A stretch of 7,873 bases of DNA from Actinobacteria bacterium UBA5976 (GCA_002430405.1 DJBM01000117.1:1-7873); one strand, 5' to 3'; positions 1 through 5,844 are shown, counted from the stretch's first letter. The notes: generated from the sequence alone by a model not told the origin. Made by a program: numbers and translations.

Positions 1-290
1 GCTTCTACAAGATCTTTTGCTTCTTTAAGACCTAGGTTTGTCAAGGCACGAACTTCCTTGATAACTGCAATCTTCTGTGCGCCGCCGTCTTCGAGGATGA
101 CATCGAATTCATCCTGATCTGCAGATGCGCCACCGTCGCCGCCGCCTGCTGCAGGTGCAGCAGCCATAGCTACTGGAGCAGCTGCGGTTACGTTGAATAC
201 TTCTTCAAACTGTGAAACGAACTCAGAAAGTTCGATCAGTGTTAGTTCCTTGAATGCGTCGATCAACTGATCGGTGCTTAGCTTTGCCAT
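1..290 (-). CDS. rplL: 50S ribosomal protein L7/L12, C-terminal end cut by window edge
   Basis: This is the stalk protein of the large ribosomal subunit, which binds L10 as dimers and recruits GTPase translation factors. The 96 visible codons translate as an N-terminal dimerisation segment beginning MAKLSTDQLIDAFKELTL, an Ala/Gly-rich hinge (about residues 37-55), and the start of the factor-binding domain with DEFDVILED and the KEVRALTNLGLKEAKDLVE helix. The stop codon lies outside the window, so roughly the last 30-35 residues are missing. The ATG at 288-290 follows a purine-rich GGAAGGAAG about 5 bases upstream. It lies 56 bases after the rplJ stop, so the two genes form the usual rplJ-rplL operon. 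Identification is by family recognition. Confidence 0.97.
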   Translation of the reverse strand, partial: MAKLSTDQLIDAFKELTLIELSEFVSQFEEVFNVTAAAPVAMAAAPAAGGGDGGASADQDEFDVILEDGGAQKIAVIKEVRALTNLGLKEAKDLVE

Positions 291-346
291 TATGGCTTCC
301 TTCCGGTTTGGGGCGATAGGCCCGGTTAATTCGTGCTGAGAGGGGC

Positions 347-1087
347 CTAGCCCTCAGTTGATTCCTCGACTGCTGGTGCAGCTTCGGCTTCGACAGCTTC
401 AGCGGATGCTTCTACTGCTTCTTCTTGTGCCTCGGCTGGAGCATCAGATGCTTCAACTTCCGCAGTTTCATTTGTTGCGTCAGCTGTTGCTTCCGCAGTT
501 TCATTTGTTGCGTCAGCTGTTGCTTCCGCAGTCTCGACTGGCGCTGGTGCTGGGGCAGCAGCAGCTGGCGTTTGCGCAGCTACCTTTGCTTCAAGCGCAG
601 CGATAGTACGAGCGGCCTGTGATAACGGAGCCTGGAATAGTGCTGCTGCCTTGGCAAGCGTTGCATTTGCAGCGCCAGCAATTCTGGACAGAAGTACTTC
701 GCGAGACTCGATCTTTGCCAATTTCTTGATGTCATCAGCAGTGAGGATTTTTCCATCCATCATTCCGCCCTTGATAACAAGCTTTGGATTTTCCTTGGCG
801 AACGTATCGATGCCCTTTGCGGCAGCGAGTGCGTCACCCTTGATGAATGCGATTGCAGTTGGTCCAACGAGCAAGTCGTCAAAACCTACAACACCGGCAT
901 CCTTAGCTGCGATTTTTGTCAGCGTGTTCTTAACTACGGCGTAGGTGGTGTCTTGGCCAAGCGAACGGCGAAGTTGCTTGAGTTGACCCACAGACAAACC
1001 GCGGTACTCGGTCAGAACAGTTGCATTGGACGCACGGAATTCTTCCGTGATCTCGGCTACTGCAGCGGCCTTGTCAGCGCGTGCCAT
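347..1087 (-). CDS. rplJ: 50S ribosomal protein L10 with long acidic C-terminal extension
   Basis: L10 anchors the L7/L12 dimers to the ribosome and, with L12, usually represses its own mRNA through the leader. The 246-residue product begins MARADKAAAVAEITEEF and carries the L10 core (about 1-172), including TVLTEYRGLSVGQLKQLR, VVKNTLTKIA and GPTAIAF, then the helix that binds L12. I chose the ATG at 1087 because AAGGAG sits about 6 bases upstream; an open frame runs 20 codons further but enters the leader terminator. The core matches normal L10 length (about 170-178). Residues 173-246 are an added tail of Ala, Pro, Glu and Thr with 20 acidic residues and no Lys or Arg, partly built from a 33-bp tandem repeat. 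Tail function is unknown. Confidence 0.96.
   Translation of the reverse strand: MARADKAAAVAEITEEFRASNATVLTEYRGLSVGQLKQLRRSLGQDTTYAVVKNTLTKIAAKDAGVVGFDDLLVGPTAIAFIKGDALAAAKGIDTFAKENPKLVIKGGMMDGKILTADDIKKLAKIESREVLLSRIAGAANATLAKAAALFQAPLSQAARTIAALEAKVAAQTPAAAAPAPAPVETAEATADATNETAEATADATNETAEVEASDAPAEAQEEAVEASAEAVEAEAAPAVEESTEG
457..532 (-). repeat. 33-bp in-frame tandem repeat in the L10 tail
   Basis: Two identical 33-bp units (457-489 and 490-522) are followed by the first 10 bases of a third (523-532). Each unit is 11 codons, so copy-number change keeps the frame. On the coding strand it encodes the repeated TNETAEATADA segment of the L10 acidic tail, about residues 186-211. Because the copies are identical at DNA level, the duplication is probably recent or prone to slippage. 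Confidence 0.95.
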
Positions 1088-1113
1088 GGTGCTCCTTAGG
1101 TAATTGGCCCATG

Positions 1114-1137
1114 AAAAAAGCCCCGCGCATGCGAGGC
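1114..1137 (-). terminator. Attenuator-type intrinsic terminator upstream of rplJ
   Basis: On the minus strand, GCCTCGC and GCGGGGC form a 7-bp GC-rich stem (one G·U) around an ATGC loop at 1120-1137, followed directly by six T residues (1114-1119). It lies inside the leader, about 26 bases before the rplJ ATG, so it can stop transcription before the gene and points to attenuation as the control mechanism. Confidence 0.85.
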
Positions 1138-1245
1138 AGGAATACAACTAGAAAGTTGTTTCTCTTACATCACCTGCGCTGGCGCTCTAACTTCTAGAGC
1201 CTTAGCCTTTCTGGTTTCCCAGAAGGACCGGCGGTCTTCGGTTTG
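1114..1245 (-). ncRNA. L10-type ribosomal protein leader of rplJ-rplL
   Basis: This is the untranslated leader of the rplJ-rplL mRNA, the usual target of the L10-L12 complex in autogenous control. On the minus strand it contains GACC/GGTC complementarity (1226-1236), a 6-bp hairpin closed by a GAAA tetraloop (1209-1224), a 6-bp hairpin (1184-1200), a GCGCAGGTGA stretch (1169-1178), a further hairpin (1144-1159) and an intrinsic terminator (1114-1137). The position immediately before rplJ and the helix, GNRA loop and GCGCAGGUGA arrangement match the known L10 leader class as I remember it. Boundaries are approximate; the 5' end is set from the predicted promoter. Regulation is inferred from the family, not shown by the sequence alone. 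Confidence 0.8.
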
Positions 1246-1254
1246 TTCTCTTGA

Positions 1255-1284
1255 ACTTTAAGCGTTGGTGGGCCTGCGAGTCAA
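1255..1284 (-). promoter_or_regulatory. Probable promoter of rplJ-rplL
   Basis: On the minus strand TTGACT (1279-1284) and TAAAGT (1255-1260) are separated by 18 bases and resemble -35 and -10 boxes of the housekeeping sigma factor. The predicted start of transcription, near 1248, falls just before the conserved part of the L10 leader, which supports the assignment. Not experimentally shown. Confidence 0.6.
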
Positions 1285-1334
1285 AACGAGTACTCACGAG
1301 AGCTTTTCCATACAAGCAAATTGTGCACAGATTA

Positions 1335-1376
1335 ACAAGTTAACTTGCTACAGTTGTTTCATGCAAGTTAACTTGT
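1335..1376. promoter_or_regulatory. Twin palindromic operator before the toxin-antitoxin-like genes
   Basis: The perfect 12-base palindrome CAAGTTAACTTG occurs twice, at 1336-1347 and 1364-1375, centre to centre 28 bp. With one flanking base on each side the two copies are exact reverse complements (1335-1348 and 1363-1376), so the whole element is also a larger inverted repeat. It lies directly upstream of the GTG at 1381. Such a paired site suggests cooperative binding by two dimers, most simply of the helix-turn-helix protein encoded at 1613-1903, in conditional autorepression. The binding protein is inferred. Confidence 0.75.
1345..1374 (+). promoter_or_regulatory. Possible leaderless promoter of the toxin-antitoxin-like operon
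   Basis: TTGCTA (1345-1350) and TAACTT (1369-1374), 18 bases apart, are weak matches to -35 and -10 boxes. Transcription would then start at or next to the GTG at 1381, which has no Shine-Dalgarno sequence upstream. Both boxes overlap the palindromes, so bound repressor would block polymerase directly. The boxes are weak, so this is an inference from position. Confidence 0.4.
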
Positions 1377-1380
1377 CGCC

Positions 1381-1620
1381 GTGCCTAGTTACCCAAGGAT
1401 TCTCTCAACTGCCTATCGGCACGGCATTACTCAATCCGACATCTTGCACGGTTATCGAAACTTCATTGAAGTTCGAACCCACGCAAAGGATGGCTTGGTC
1501 TATGTTGGCCCTGCCGAGGATGGAACCTTACTGGAACTGGGGATTGTCAAAATTGAACAAGAGTGGGTCATCGTTCATGCAATGCGCCTGCGGAAAGGGT
1601 TTGTGAGACATCATGCCTAG
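1381..1620 (+). CDS. Small toxin-like protein of a putative type II toxin-antitoxin pair
   Basis: The 79-residue product begins PSYPRILSTAYRHGITQSDI after its GTG-encoded first residue. It has the layout of a compact beta-strand toxin fold: a short N-terminal helix with RHGI..SDI, then strands LVYVGPAEDGTLLELGIVKI (39-58) and WVIVHAMRLRKGF (62-74). The HGI...DI..GYRN, YVGP, LLE.G and VIHAM-type motifs recall a family of small actinobacterial proteins paired with helix-turn-helix genes, distantly like BrnT/RelE-fold toxins. I cannot name the family with certainty. The GTG start gives the best-fitting N-terminus and probably a leaderless mRNA. Its last 8 bases overlap the next gene. An RNase-type activity would be a guess; His23, Arg26, His66 and Arg69-Arg71 are candidate functional residues only by chemistry. 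Confidence 0.75.
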   Translation: MPSYPRILSTAYRHGITQSDILHGYRNFIEVRTHAKDGLVYVGPAEDGTLLELGIVKIEQEWVIVHAMRLRKGFVRHHA

Positions 1621-1903
1621 ATCATTAAATGAATTGATAAAGCATGCAGATTTTTATGCAAAGCAGTTTGAAGATTATCCAACGAGTTCCCAAGATGCCA
1701 TTGATAGTGCGACCTTCAATGAACTCTGGTCTGCCGGACAACAAAAGTCGGCTTTGGAAAATTCAATTGCAGAACTAGTTGTTAAGGCGAGATCAGAAAA
1801 CATGTCCTGGAAGTTAATCGGACAAATACTAGGCACTTCTGGCGAAGCTGCTAGACAGCGATATGGATCAATTACTAAACGTAAACCAAAAAGATCTGCC
1901 TAA
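1613..1903 (+). CDS. Helix-turn-helix protein, putative antitoxin and autorepressor
   Basis: The 96-residue product begins MPRSLNELIKHADFYAKQFEDY, an acidic and helical N-terminal half likely to contact the partner. A helix-turn-helix follows at about residues 63-85 (MSWKLIGQILGTSGEAARQRYG), and the tail is basic (KRKPKRSA). The W..IG..LGTS.EAARQRY pattern is typical of sigma-region-4-like or Xre-like HTH segments in small actinobacterial regulators. The ATG at 1613 overlaps the upstream stop by 8 bases, and its only ribosome-binding candidate (GAAAGGG) is about 13 bases away, which suggests translational coupling. Toxin-first order occurs in several antitoxin-autoregulated pairs. This stretch looks more A/T-rich than the flanking ribosomal genes, consistent with acquisition. 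The antitoxin role is inferred from pairing, size and the twin operator. Confidence 0.75.
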   Translation: MPRSLNELIKHADFYAKQFEDYPTSSQDAIDSATFNELWSAGQQKSALENSIAELVVKARSENMSWKLIGQILGTSGEAARQRYGSITKRKPKRSA

Positions 1904-1944
1904 AAGAAAGAGACCGACATCAAAAGATGCCGGTCTCTTTCTTT
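1903..1944. terminator. Bidirectional intrinsic terminator between the HTH gene and rplA
   Basis: A 19-bp inverted repeat (1903-1921 and 1926-1944) with a 4-base loop has one imperfect position, a mismatch on the plus strand and a G·U pair on the minus strand. The GC core (GACC.../...GGTC) is flanked by A-rich and T-rich arms, so both strands end in a U-rich tract. It begins in the stop codon of the HTH gene and ends 5 bases before the rplA stop, separating two converging transcripts. Confidence 0.93.
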
Positions 1945-1949
1945 GAAAA

Positions 1950-2666
1950 TTAGTCTTCGTCTTCAACCATCAAGTTACGGGTTTTGTTTGGATCAACTTG
2001 AATACCAACACCCATAGTTGTGGAAATTACAGCCTTCTTGATGTAGCGACCCTTTGAAGAAGATGGCTTTACGCGCAGTACTTCATCGAGTGCAGCGGCG
2101 TAATTTTCAACGAGCTGTTGTTCGGTGAAAGAAGCCTTGCCAATAATGAAGTGCAAGTTTGAATGCTTATCAACGCGGAATTCAATCTTGCCGCCCTTGA
2201 TATCTTCAACTGCTTTACCAACGTTAAGAGTTACGGTGCCAGTCTTTGGGTTCGGCATTAAGTTACGTGGACCAAGGACCTTACCTAGGCGACCGACTTT
2301 ACCCATTAAATCTGGAGTTGCTACAACTGCATCAAAGTCAGTCCAGCCACCCTCAATTTTTGTGATTAGATCATCGACGCCAACATAGTCAGCGCCTGCT
2401 GCGCGAGCTTCGTCAGCCTTTTCACCGGCGGCAATAACCAAGACGCGTGCGGTCTTGCCAGTTCCGTGTGGCAGGTTAACAGTGCTTCGAACCATCTGAT
2501 CTGCTTTGCGAGGATCTACACCAAGCAACATAGCTACATCGACTGTTTGATCAAACTTGGTGCTAGCGGCGCCAGCTTTCGCCAACCGGGTAGCTGCCAA
2601 TGGGCTGTATAGAAAATCTTTATTGATTGTTGCTGCGGACTTGTTGTACGCCTTACCGTGCTTCAT
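1950..2666 (-). CDS. rplA: 50S ribosomal protein L1
   Basis: L1 forms the mobile stalk next to the ribosomal E site and binds 23S rRNA; in many bacteria it also represses its own operon. The 238-residue product has normal length. It shows the L1 hallmarks MKHGKAYNKSAA at the N-terminus, TVNLPHGTGK, the signature GKVGRLGKVLGPRNLMPNPK (about residues 122-141), and IEFRVDKHSNLHFIIGK. The ATG at 2664-2666 follows AGGAGA at a good distance. It is downstream of rplK with a 72-base spacer that holds a hairpin. Unlike the common arrangement, the next gene in the same direction is not rplJ directly; two opposite-strand genes lie between. Confidence 0.98.
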   Translation of the reverse strand: MKHGKAYNKSAATINKDFLYSPLAATRLAKAGAASTKFDQTVDVAMLLGVDPRKADQMVRSTVNLPHGTGKTARVLVIAAGEKADEARAAGADYVGVDDLITKIEGGWTDFDAVVATPDLMGKVGRLGKVLGPRNLMPNPKTGTVTLNVGKAVEDIKGGKIEFRVDKHSNLHFIIGKASFTEQQLVENYAAALDEVLRVKPSSSKGRYIKKAVISTTMGVGIQVDPNKTRNLMVEDED

Positions 2667-2694
2667 GTCTTTCTCCTATTTCGTTTTGGAGTTC

Positions 2695-2722
2695 GTGGTG
2701 CGAGCATGAAGTGCTCTCCCAC
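2695..2722 (-). promoter_or_regulatory. Possible L1-binding hairpin in the rplK-rplA spacer
   Basis: On the minus strand, GTGG and CCAC form an outer 4-bp stem, a small asymmetric internal loop follows, and GAGC and GCTC form an inner stem around a 7-base loop. The GUGGGAG 5' arm and the asymmetric loop resemble the L1 site on 23S rRNA and known mRNA mimics. Its place directly before rplA makes autogenous control by L1 plausible. Recognition is from memory of the motif, so the call is tentative. Confidence 0.5.
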
Positions 2723-2738
2723 TGGTGGTTAGTTGGTG

Positions 2739-3170
2739 TTACTTACCGACGGTGATACCCATTGAACGAGCGGTGCCTTCGATAATTAACATTGCGGCAT
2801 CAATATCATTTGCGTTCAGATCAACCATTTTAGTCTGTGCGATTTCGCGCACCTGATCTTTGCTAATGTTTGCAACCTTTGTTGTATGCGGAACGCCTGA
2901 ACCTTTTTCAACGCCTGCGGCCTTGAGGATCATGCGTGCTGCTGGTGGAGTCTTTGTAACAAATGTGAATGAACGATCTTCGTAAACCGTAATTTCAACA
3001 GGGATTACATTTCCACGTTGGGTTTCTGTCGCAGCGTTGTAAGCCTTGCAGAAATCCATAATATTTACACCGTGCTGACCAAGGGCTGGACCAACTGGTG
3101 GCGCAGGATTTGCTTCGCCAGCTTTGATCTGCAATTTGATAAGTCCAGTAACTTTTTTCTTTGGTGCCAT
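2739..3170 (-). CDS. rplK: 50S ribosomal protein L11
   Basis: L11 binds the GTPase-associated region of 23S rRNA and takes part in factor binding and the stringent response. The 143-residue product has the usual length. It carries the N-terminal domain (KLQIKAGEANPAPPVGPALGQHGVNIMDFCKAYN, where PAPPVGPALG is the diagnostic Pro-rich segment) and the C-terminal RNA-binding domain ending in DLNANDIDAAMLIIEGTARSMGI. The ATG at 3168-3170 has AAAAGGA about 10 bases upstream. Only 33 bases separate it from the nusG stop, so it is cotranscribed with secE-nusG. Confidence 0.98.
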   Translation of the reverse strand: MAPKKKVTGLIKLQIKAGEANPAPPVGPALGQHGVNIMDFCKAYNAATETQRGNVIPVEITVYEDRSFTFVTKTPPAARMILKAAGVEKGSGVPHTTKVANISKDQVREIAQTKMVDLNANDIDAAMLIIEGTARSMGITVGK

Positions 3171-3203
3171 GTCTCTCGCGTCCTTTTTCTCTTCGTTGTT
3201 TCT

Positions 3204-4112
3204 TTAGTTCTTGTGGATCTGGTTGAAGCCCAGTTCCACAGGAGTTTCGCGGCCGAAGATCTCGACGAGACCAACAACTTTTTGTCCATCCAAGTTAATC
3301 TCGGAAATCGTAGCGTGCAATGTGGCAAATGGTCCATCAACGACAGTTACCGAATCGCCAATGTTTAAGTCAATTTCGATCTTCGCGCCACTTGCACTCT
3401 TTTGGCCCGCATATGCGGCGGCAGTTGCCACTGATGCAATTGCCTTTTGCTGAGATGGTCGGAGCATTTCGAATGCTTCATCCATTGCAAGGGGTGCTGG
3501 GTTGTGACCCTGTCCAACGAAACCAGTGACTCCAGGAGTGTGACGAACAACGCCCCATGATTCGTCCGTTAGATCCATGCGAACTAAAACGTAGCCTGGG
3601 AATTTGTTGCGCTTAACCTGCTTGCGCACACCGTTCTTTATTTCTGTTACTTCTTCTGATGGCACGTTTACTTCGTAAATGTAGTCCTCCATATTCAAGG
3701 ACACTGCGCGGGTTTCCAGATTTTGCTTTACACGGTTTTCAAAACCTGCGTATGAATGAATTACAAACCAGTCGCCAATTTGCGAATCTAACCGGGCGCG
3801 GAAGGCTACTAGCGGATCTTCATCTTCGGTAACTTCTGCTTTTTCAGCAACTATTGGCGCTTCAGCGACTTCAGCGACTTCGTCAGTAACCTCTGGTGCT
3901 AACTCGGCTTCGACTAACTCACTTAAGTCAAAGTTCTCATCTGAAGAAGTTGTCGAGACCTCGCCAGCAACGTCAACGTCAACTGCGCCATCGTAATTCG
4001 AATCAGTTGCTTCGATTGCTTCTTCATTAGAAAAAGGCGTTTCTACAAAGGCAGAAGAAATTGGCTCTTCCACTTTTGGTGCAACAGCTTCTAAGAATGG
4101 GGATTCAGACAC
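3204..4112 (-). CDS. nusG: Transcription termination/antitermination factor NusG with acidic N-terminal extension
   Basis: NusG binds RNA polymerase, affects pausing and Rho termination, and can link polymerase to the ribosome. The 302-residue product starts at GTG (4112), preceded by TAAGGAA. Residues 1-105 are a low-complexity acidic extension rich in Glu, Asp, Ala and Val. The NGN domain follows (about 113-220: DWFVIHSYAGFENRVKQNL, RNKFPGYVLVRMDL, WGVVRHTPGVTGFVG), then an Ala-rich linker (about 223-245), and a KOW domain (246-302: IGDSVTVVDGPFATLHATI, VEIFGRETPVELGFNQI). E. coli NusG has about 180 residues; N-terminal extensions are common in Actinobacteria. It starts 21 bases after secE. 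Confidence 0.97.
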   Translation of the reverse strand: MSESPFLEAVAPKVEEPISSAFVETPFSNEEAIEATDSNYDGAVDVDVAGEVSTTSSDENFDLSELVEAELAPEVTDEVAEVAEAPIVAEKAEVTEDEDPLVAFRARLDSQIGDWFVIHSYAGFENRVKQNLETRAVSLNMEDYIYEVNVPSEEVTEIKNGVRKQVKRNKFPGYVLVRMDLTDESWGVVRHTPGVTGFVGQGHNPAPLAMDEAFEMLRPSQQKAIASVATAAAYAGQKSASGAKIEIDLNIGDSVTVVDGPFATLHATISEINLDGQKVVGLVEIFGRETPVELGFNQIHKN

Positions 4113-4133
4113 GATTTTTTCCTTACCTAACGA

Positions 4134-4349
4134 CTAACCGAAAACAACTAGAACTAATTTGACAAAAGCAAAATCAAAAACGCCAATGATGAAACCCATG
4201 ATTATTACAAACACGATAACGACTGCGGTGTAAGTGACAAGTTGATCTTTGGTTGGCCAAACAACTTTCTTGAGTTCAAAAGTCACTTGCCTCAAGAAAA
4301 GTGACAGGCGTCCAAACAAACCAAGTCGTTCGGTATTACTTGTGCTCAT
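4134..4349 (-). CDS. secE: Preprotein translocase subunit SecE
   Basis: SecE is the small subunit that clamps SecY in the SecYEG protein-export channel of the cytoplasmic membrane. From the ATG at 4349 the product has 71 residues: a short amphipathic helix with the conserved ELKKVVWPT (25-33), then one membrane segment (about 38-58, TYTAVVIVFVIIMGFIIGVF) and a short hydrophobic tail. Single-span SecE of this length is normal for Gram-positive bacteria. A TTG at 4370 would add 7 residues, but the ATG has AGAAGGG 7 bases upstream and is preferred. It lies between tRNA-Trp and nusG, the standard order. Confidence 0.94.
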   Translation of the reverse strand: MSTSNTERLGLFGRLSLFLRQVTFELKKVVWPTKDQLVTYTAVVIVFVIIMGFIIGVFDFAFVKLVLVVFG

Positions 4350-4409
4350 TCTCGTTCCCTTCTTCGGCAATACTTACTTCACTTAAATTCTTAATCTTGC
4401 ATCTTGCAG

Positions 4410-4482
4410 CAGGGCCGGAGGGACTTGAACCCCCAACCACCGGTTTTGGAGACCGGTGCTCTACCAATTGAGCCACGACCCT
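4410..4482 (-). tRNA. tRNA-Trp (anticodon CCA)
   Basis: The minus strand folds as a complete 73-base cloverleaf. The acceptor stem is AGGGTCG with CGGCCCT (one G·U), the D stem GCTC/GAGC, the anticodon stem CCGGT/ACCGG with loop CTCCAAA and anticodon CCA at 4447-4449, and the T arm GGGGG-TTCAAGT-CCCTC. The discriminator base is G. The 3' CCA is not encoded and must be added after transcription. A tRNA-Trp gene before secE is common in Actinobacteria. Confidence 0.97.
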
Positions 4483-4514
4483 CTGGCATAAAACTCTGAA
4501 GCGCACGCTACCTA

Positions 4515-4543
4515 CTTATAGGCACGCTTGCGCAGACTAAGAA
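4515..4543 (-). promoter_or_regulatory. Probable promoter of tRNA-Trp/secE operon
   Basis: On the minus strand TATAAG (4515-4520) is a good -10 box, with a weak TTCTTA (4538-4543) 17 bases upstream. Transcription would begin near 4508, about 26 bases before the tRNA 5' end. A TTGACT at 4555-4560 also lies nearby but is too far from the -10 box to pair with it. Confidence 0.45.
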
Positions 4544-4647
4544 TTACGTCGGTGAGTCAAGTGTAGACCCATTTTTCCTTGCGCTAAAACCACTAAATCC
4601 AACCCCAAGTACTGCTAACGCACTATTTATAGGCAATACTTAATCGC

Positions 4648-5844
4648 GTGAACAAGCCTAGAGTTTCGGCCCGAATCGGGTCAATTGCCGAGTCTGCCAC
4701 CCTTGCCGTTGATGCAAAAGCGAAGGCACTTAAAGCTGCTGGGCGCCCAGTTATTGGTTTTGGTGCAGGTGAACCAGATTTTCCGACACCTGACTACATA
4801 GTTGAAGCTGCTGTCGCTGCTTGCCGCGACCCTAAGTGGCATCGCTATACCCCAGCTGGCGGGTTGCCAGAACTAAAAAGTGCTATCGCGGTGAAAACAC
4901 TTCGTGATTCAAGTTTTGCAGTTGATCCAAGCCAGGTCTTAATTACAAATGGTGGCAAGCAAGCTTTGTATAACGCATTCGCTGCCCTACTTGATCCAGG
5001 TGATGAAGTTTTGTTACCCGCTCCATACTGGACAACATATCCGGAATCAATTCGGTTAGCTGGCGGAACTCCTATTGAAATCATGACTGATGAGTCCACA
5101 GGATTTCGGACTTCTATTGCGCAACTTGAAAAAGCTTTAACTCCCAAAACCAAGGCATTAGTTTTTGTCTCACCTAGTAATCCAACGGGCGCCGTTTACT
5201 CACCTGCGGAAGTTGAAGCAATTGGGCAGTGGGCTGTTGAAAAGGGCATCTGGGTTATTACCGATGAGATCTACGAACACTTGGTTTATGGCGATGCACA
5301 ATTTTCCTCTATGCCTGTTCTTGTTCCAGAAATTGCAGATCGCTGCATAGTTGTAAATGGTGTTGCCAAAACTTATGCCATGACTGGTTGGCGTGTTGGC
5401 TGGATGATCGGTCCCAACGACATCATTAAGGCGGCCACCAATTTGCAGTCGCACGCGACTTCAAATGTGGCAAATGTTTCACAGATAGCTGCCTTAGCCG
5501 CCGTTTCGGGTGACTTAGCTGCCGTTGACGAAATGAAGATTGCATTTGATCGCCGGCGGCAAACGATTACCAAAATGCTTAATGAGATTGAGGGTGTTGT
5601 TTGCCCAGAGCCAGAAGGCGCTTTTTATGTTTACCCTTCGGTAAAAAATGTTTTAGGTCGCGAATTCCGTGGCAAGGTTCCAACCACTTCTGCTGAACTT
5701 GCTGCCTTGATTCTTGATGAAGTTGAAGTTGCCGTTGTTCCGGGTGAAGCTTTTGGAACTCCAGGTTATGTTCGGCTTTCATACGCATTGGGTGATGATG
5801 ATTTAATTGAAGGAATTTCTCGCATCCAAGATTTTCTTAAGTAA
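4648..5844 (+). CDS. Pyridoxal-phosphate aminotransferase, class I (aspartate aminotransferase type)
   Basis: This cytoplasmic fold-type I enzyme moves an amino group between an amino acid, probably aspartate, and a 2-oxo acid. The 398 residues match family length. Visible key residues are W128 in PYW, N178 in SPSNPTG, D206 and Y209 in TDEIYEHLVY, the Schiff-base K241 in GVAKTYAMTGWRVG with R249, and R376 in GYVRLSYA for the substrate carboxylate. The N-terminal VSARIGSIAESATLAVDAKAKAL is typical of actinobacterial AspC-type proteins and supports the GTG at 4648. No Shine-Dalgarno is seen; a TATAGG at 4628-4633 would give a near-leaderless mRNA. Substrate preference (aspartate, or also prephenate or aromatic acids) cannot be fixed from sequence. 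It converges on the next gene with only 16 bases between the stops. Confidence 0.93.
   Translation: MNKPRVSARIGSIAESATLAVDAKAKALKAAGRPVIGFGAGEPDFPTPDYIVEAAVAACRDPKWHRYTPAGGLPELKSAIAVKTLRDSSFAVDPSQVLITNGGKQALYNAFAALLDPGDEVLLPAPYWTTYPESIRLAGGTPIEIMTDESTGFRTSIAQLEKALTPKTKALVFVSPSNPTGAVYSPAEVEAIGQWAVEKGIWVITDEIYEHLVYGDAQFSSMPVLVPEIADRCIVVNGVAKTYAMTGWRVGWMIGPNDIIKAATNLQSHATSNVANVSQIAALAAVSGDLAAVDEMKIAFDRRRQTITKMLNEIEGVVCPEPEGAFYVYPSVKNVLGREFRGKVPTTSAELAALILDEVEVAVVPGEAFGTPGYVRLSYALGDDDLIEGISRIQDFLK

Noticed and set aside
457..532. A CRISPR-like or mobile repeat
   Set aside because: The units are directly adjacent without spacers, in frame, and encode part of the L10 tail.
1288..1295. The palindrome GAGTACTC just upstream of the rplJ -35 box, and TGTGCACA at 1322-1329
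   Set aside because: Each is a single 8-base palindrome with no second copy or clear symmetry to the promoter; chance occurrence is likely.
1265..1606. An open frame of 113 codons on the plus strand overlapping the toxin-like gene
   Set aside because: It is in another frame, begins inside the rplJ promoter region, runs through the operator palindromes, and its product resembles no protein; the frame at 1381-1620 has a recognisable small-protein pattern and couples to the next gene.
1381..1903. Assigning the pair to BrnT/BrnA
   Set aside because: The first protein lacks the BrnT N-terminal pattern and the second is an HTH protein unlike the ribbon-helix-helix BrnA, so only a distant fold similarity can be suggested.
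3065..3340. A 91-codon minus-strand open frame across the nusG-rplK junction
   Set aside because: It overlaps both real genes in a different frame, and its Arg/Lys/Ser-rich translation is typical of a shadow frame.
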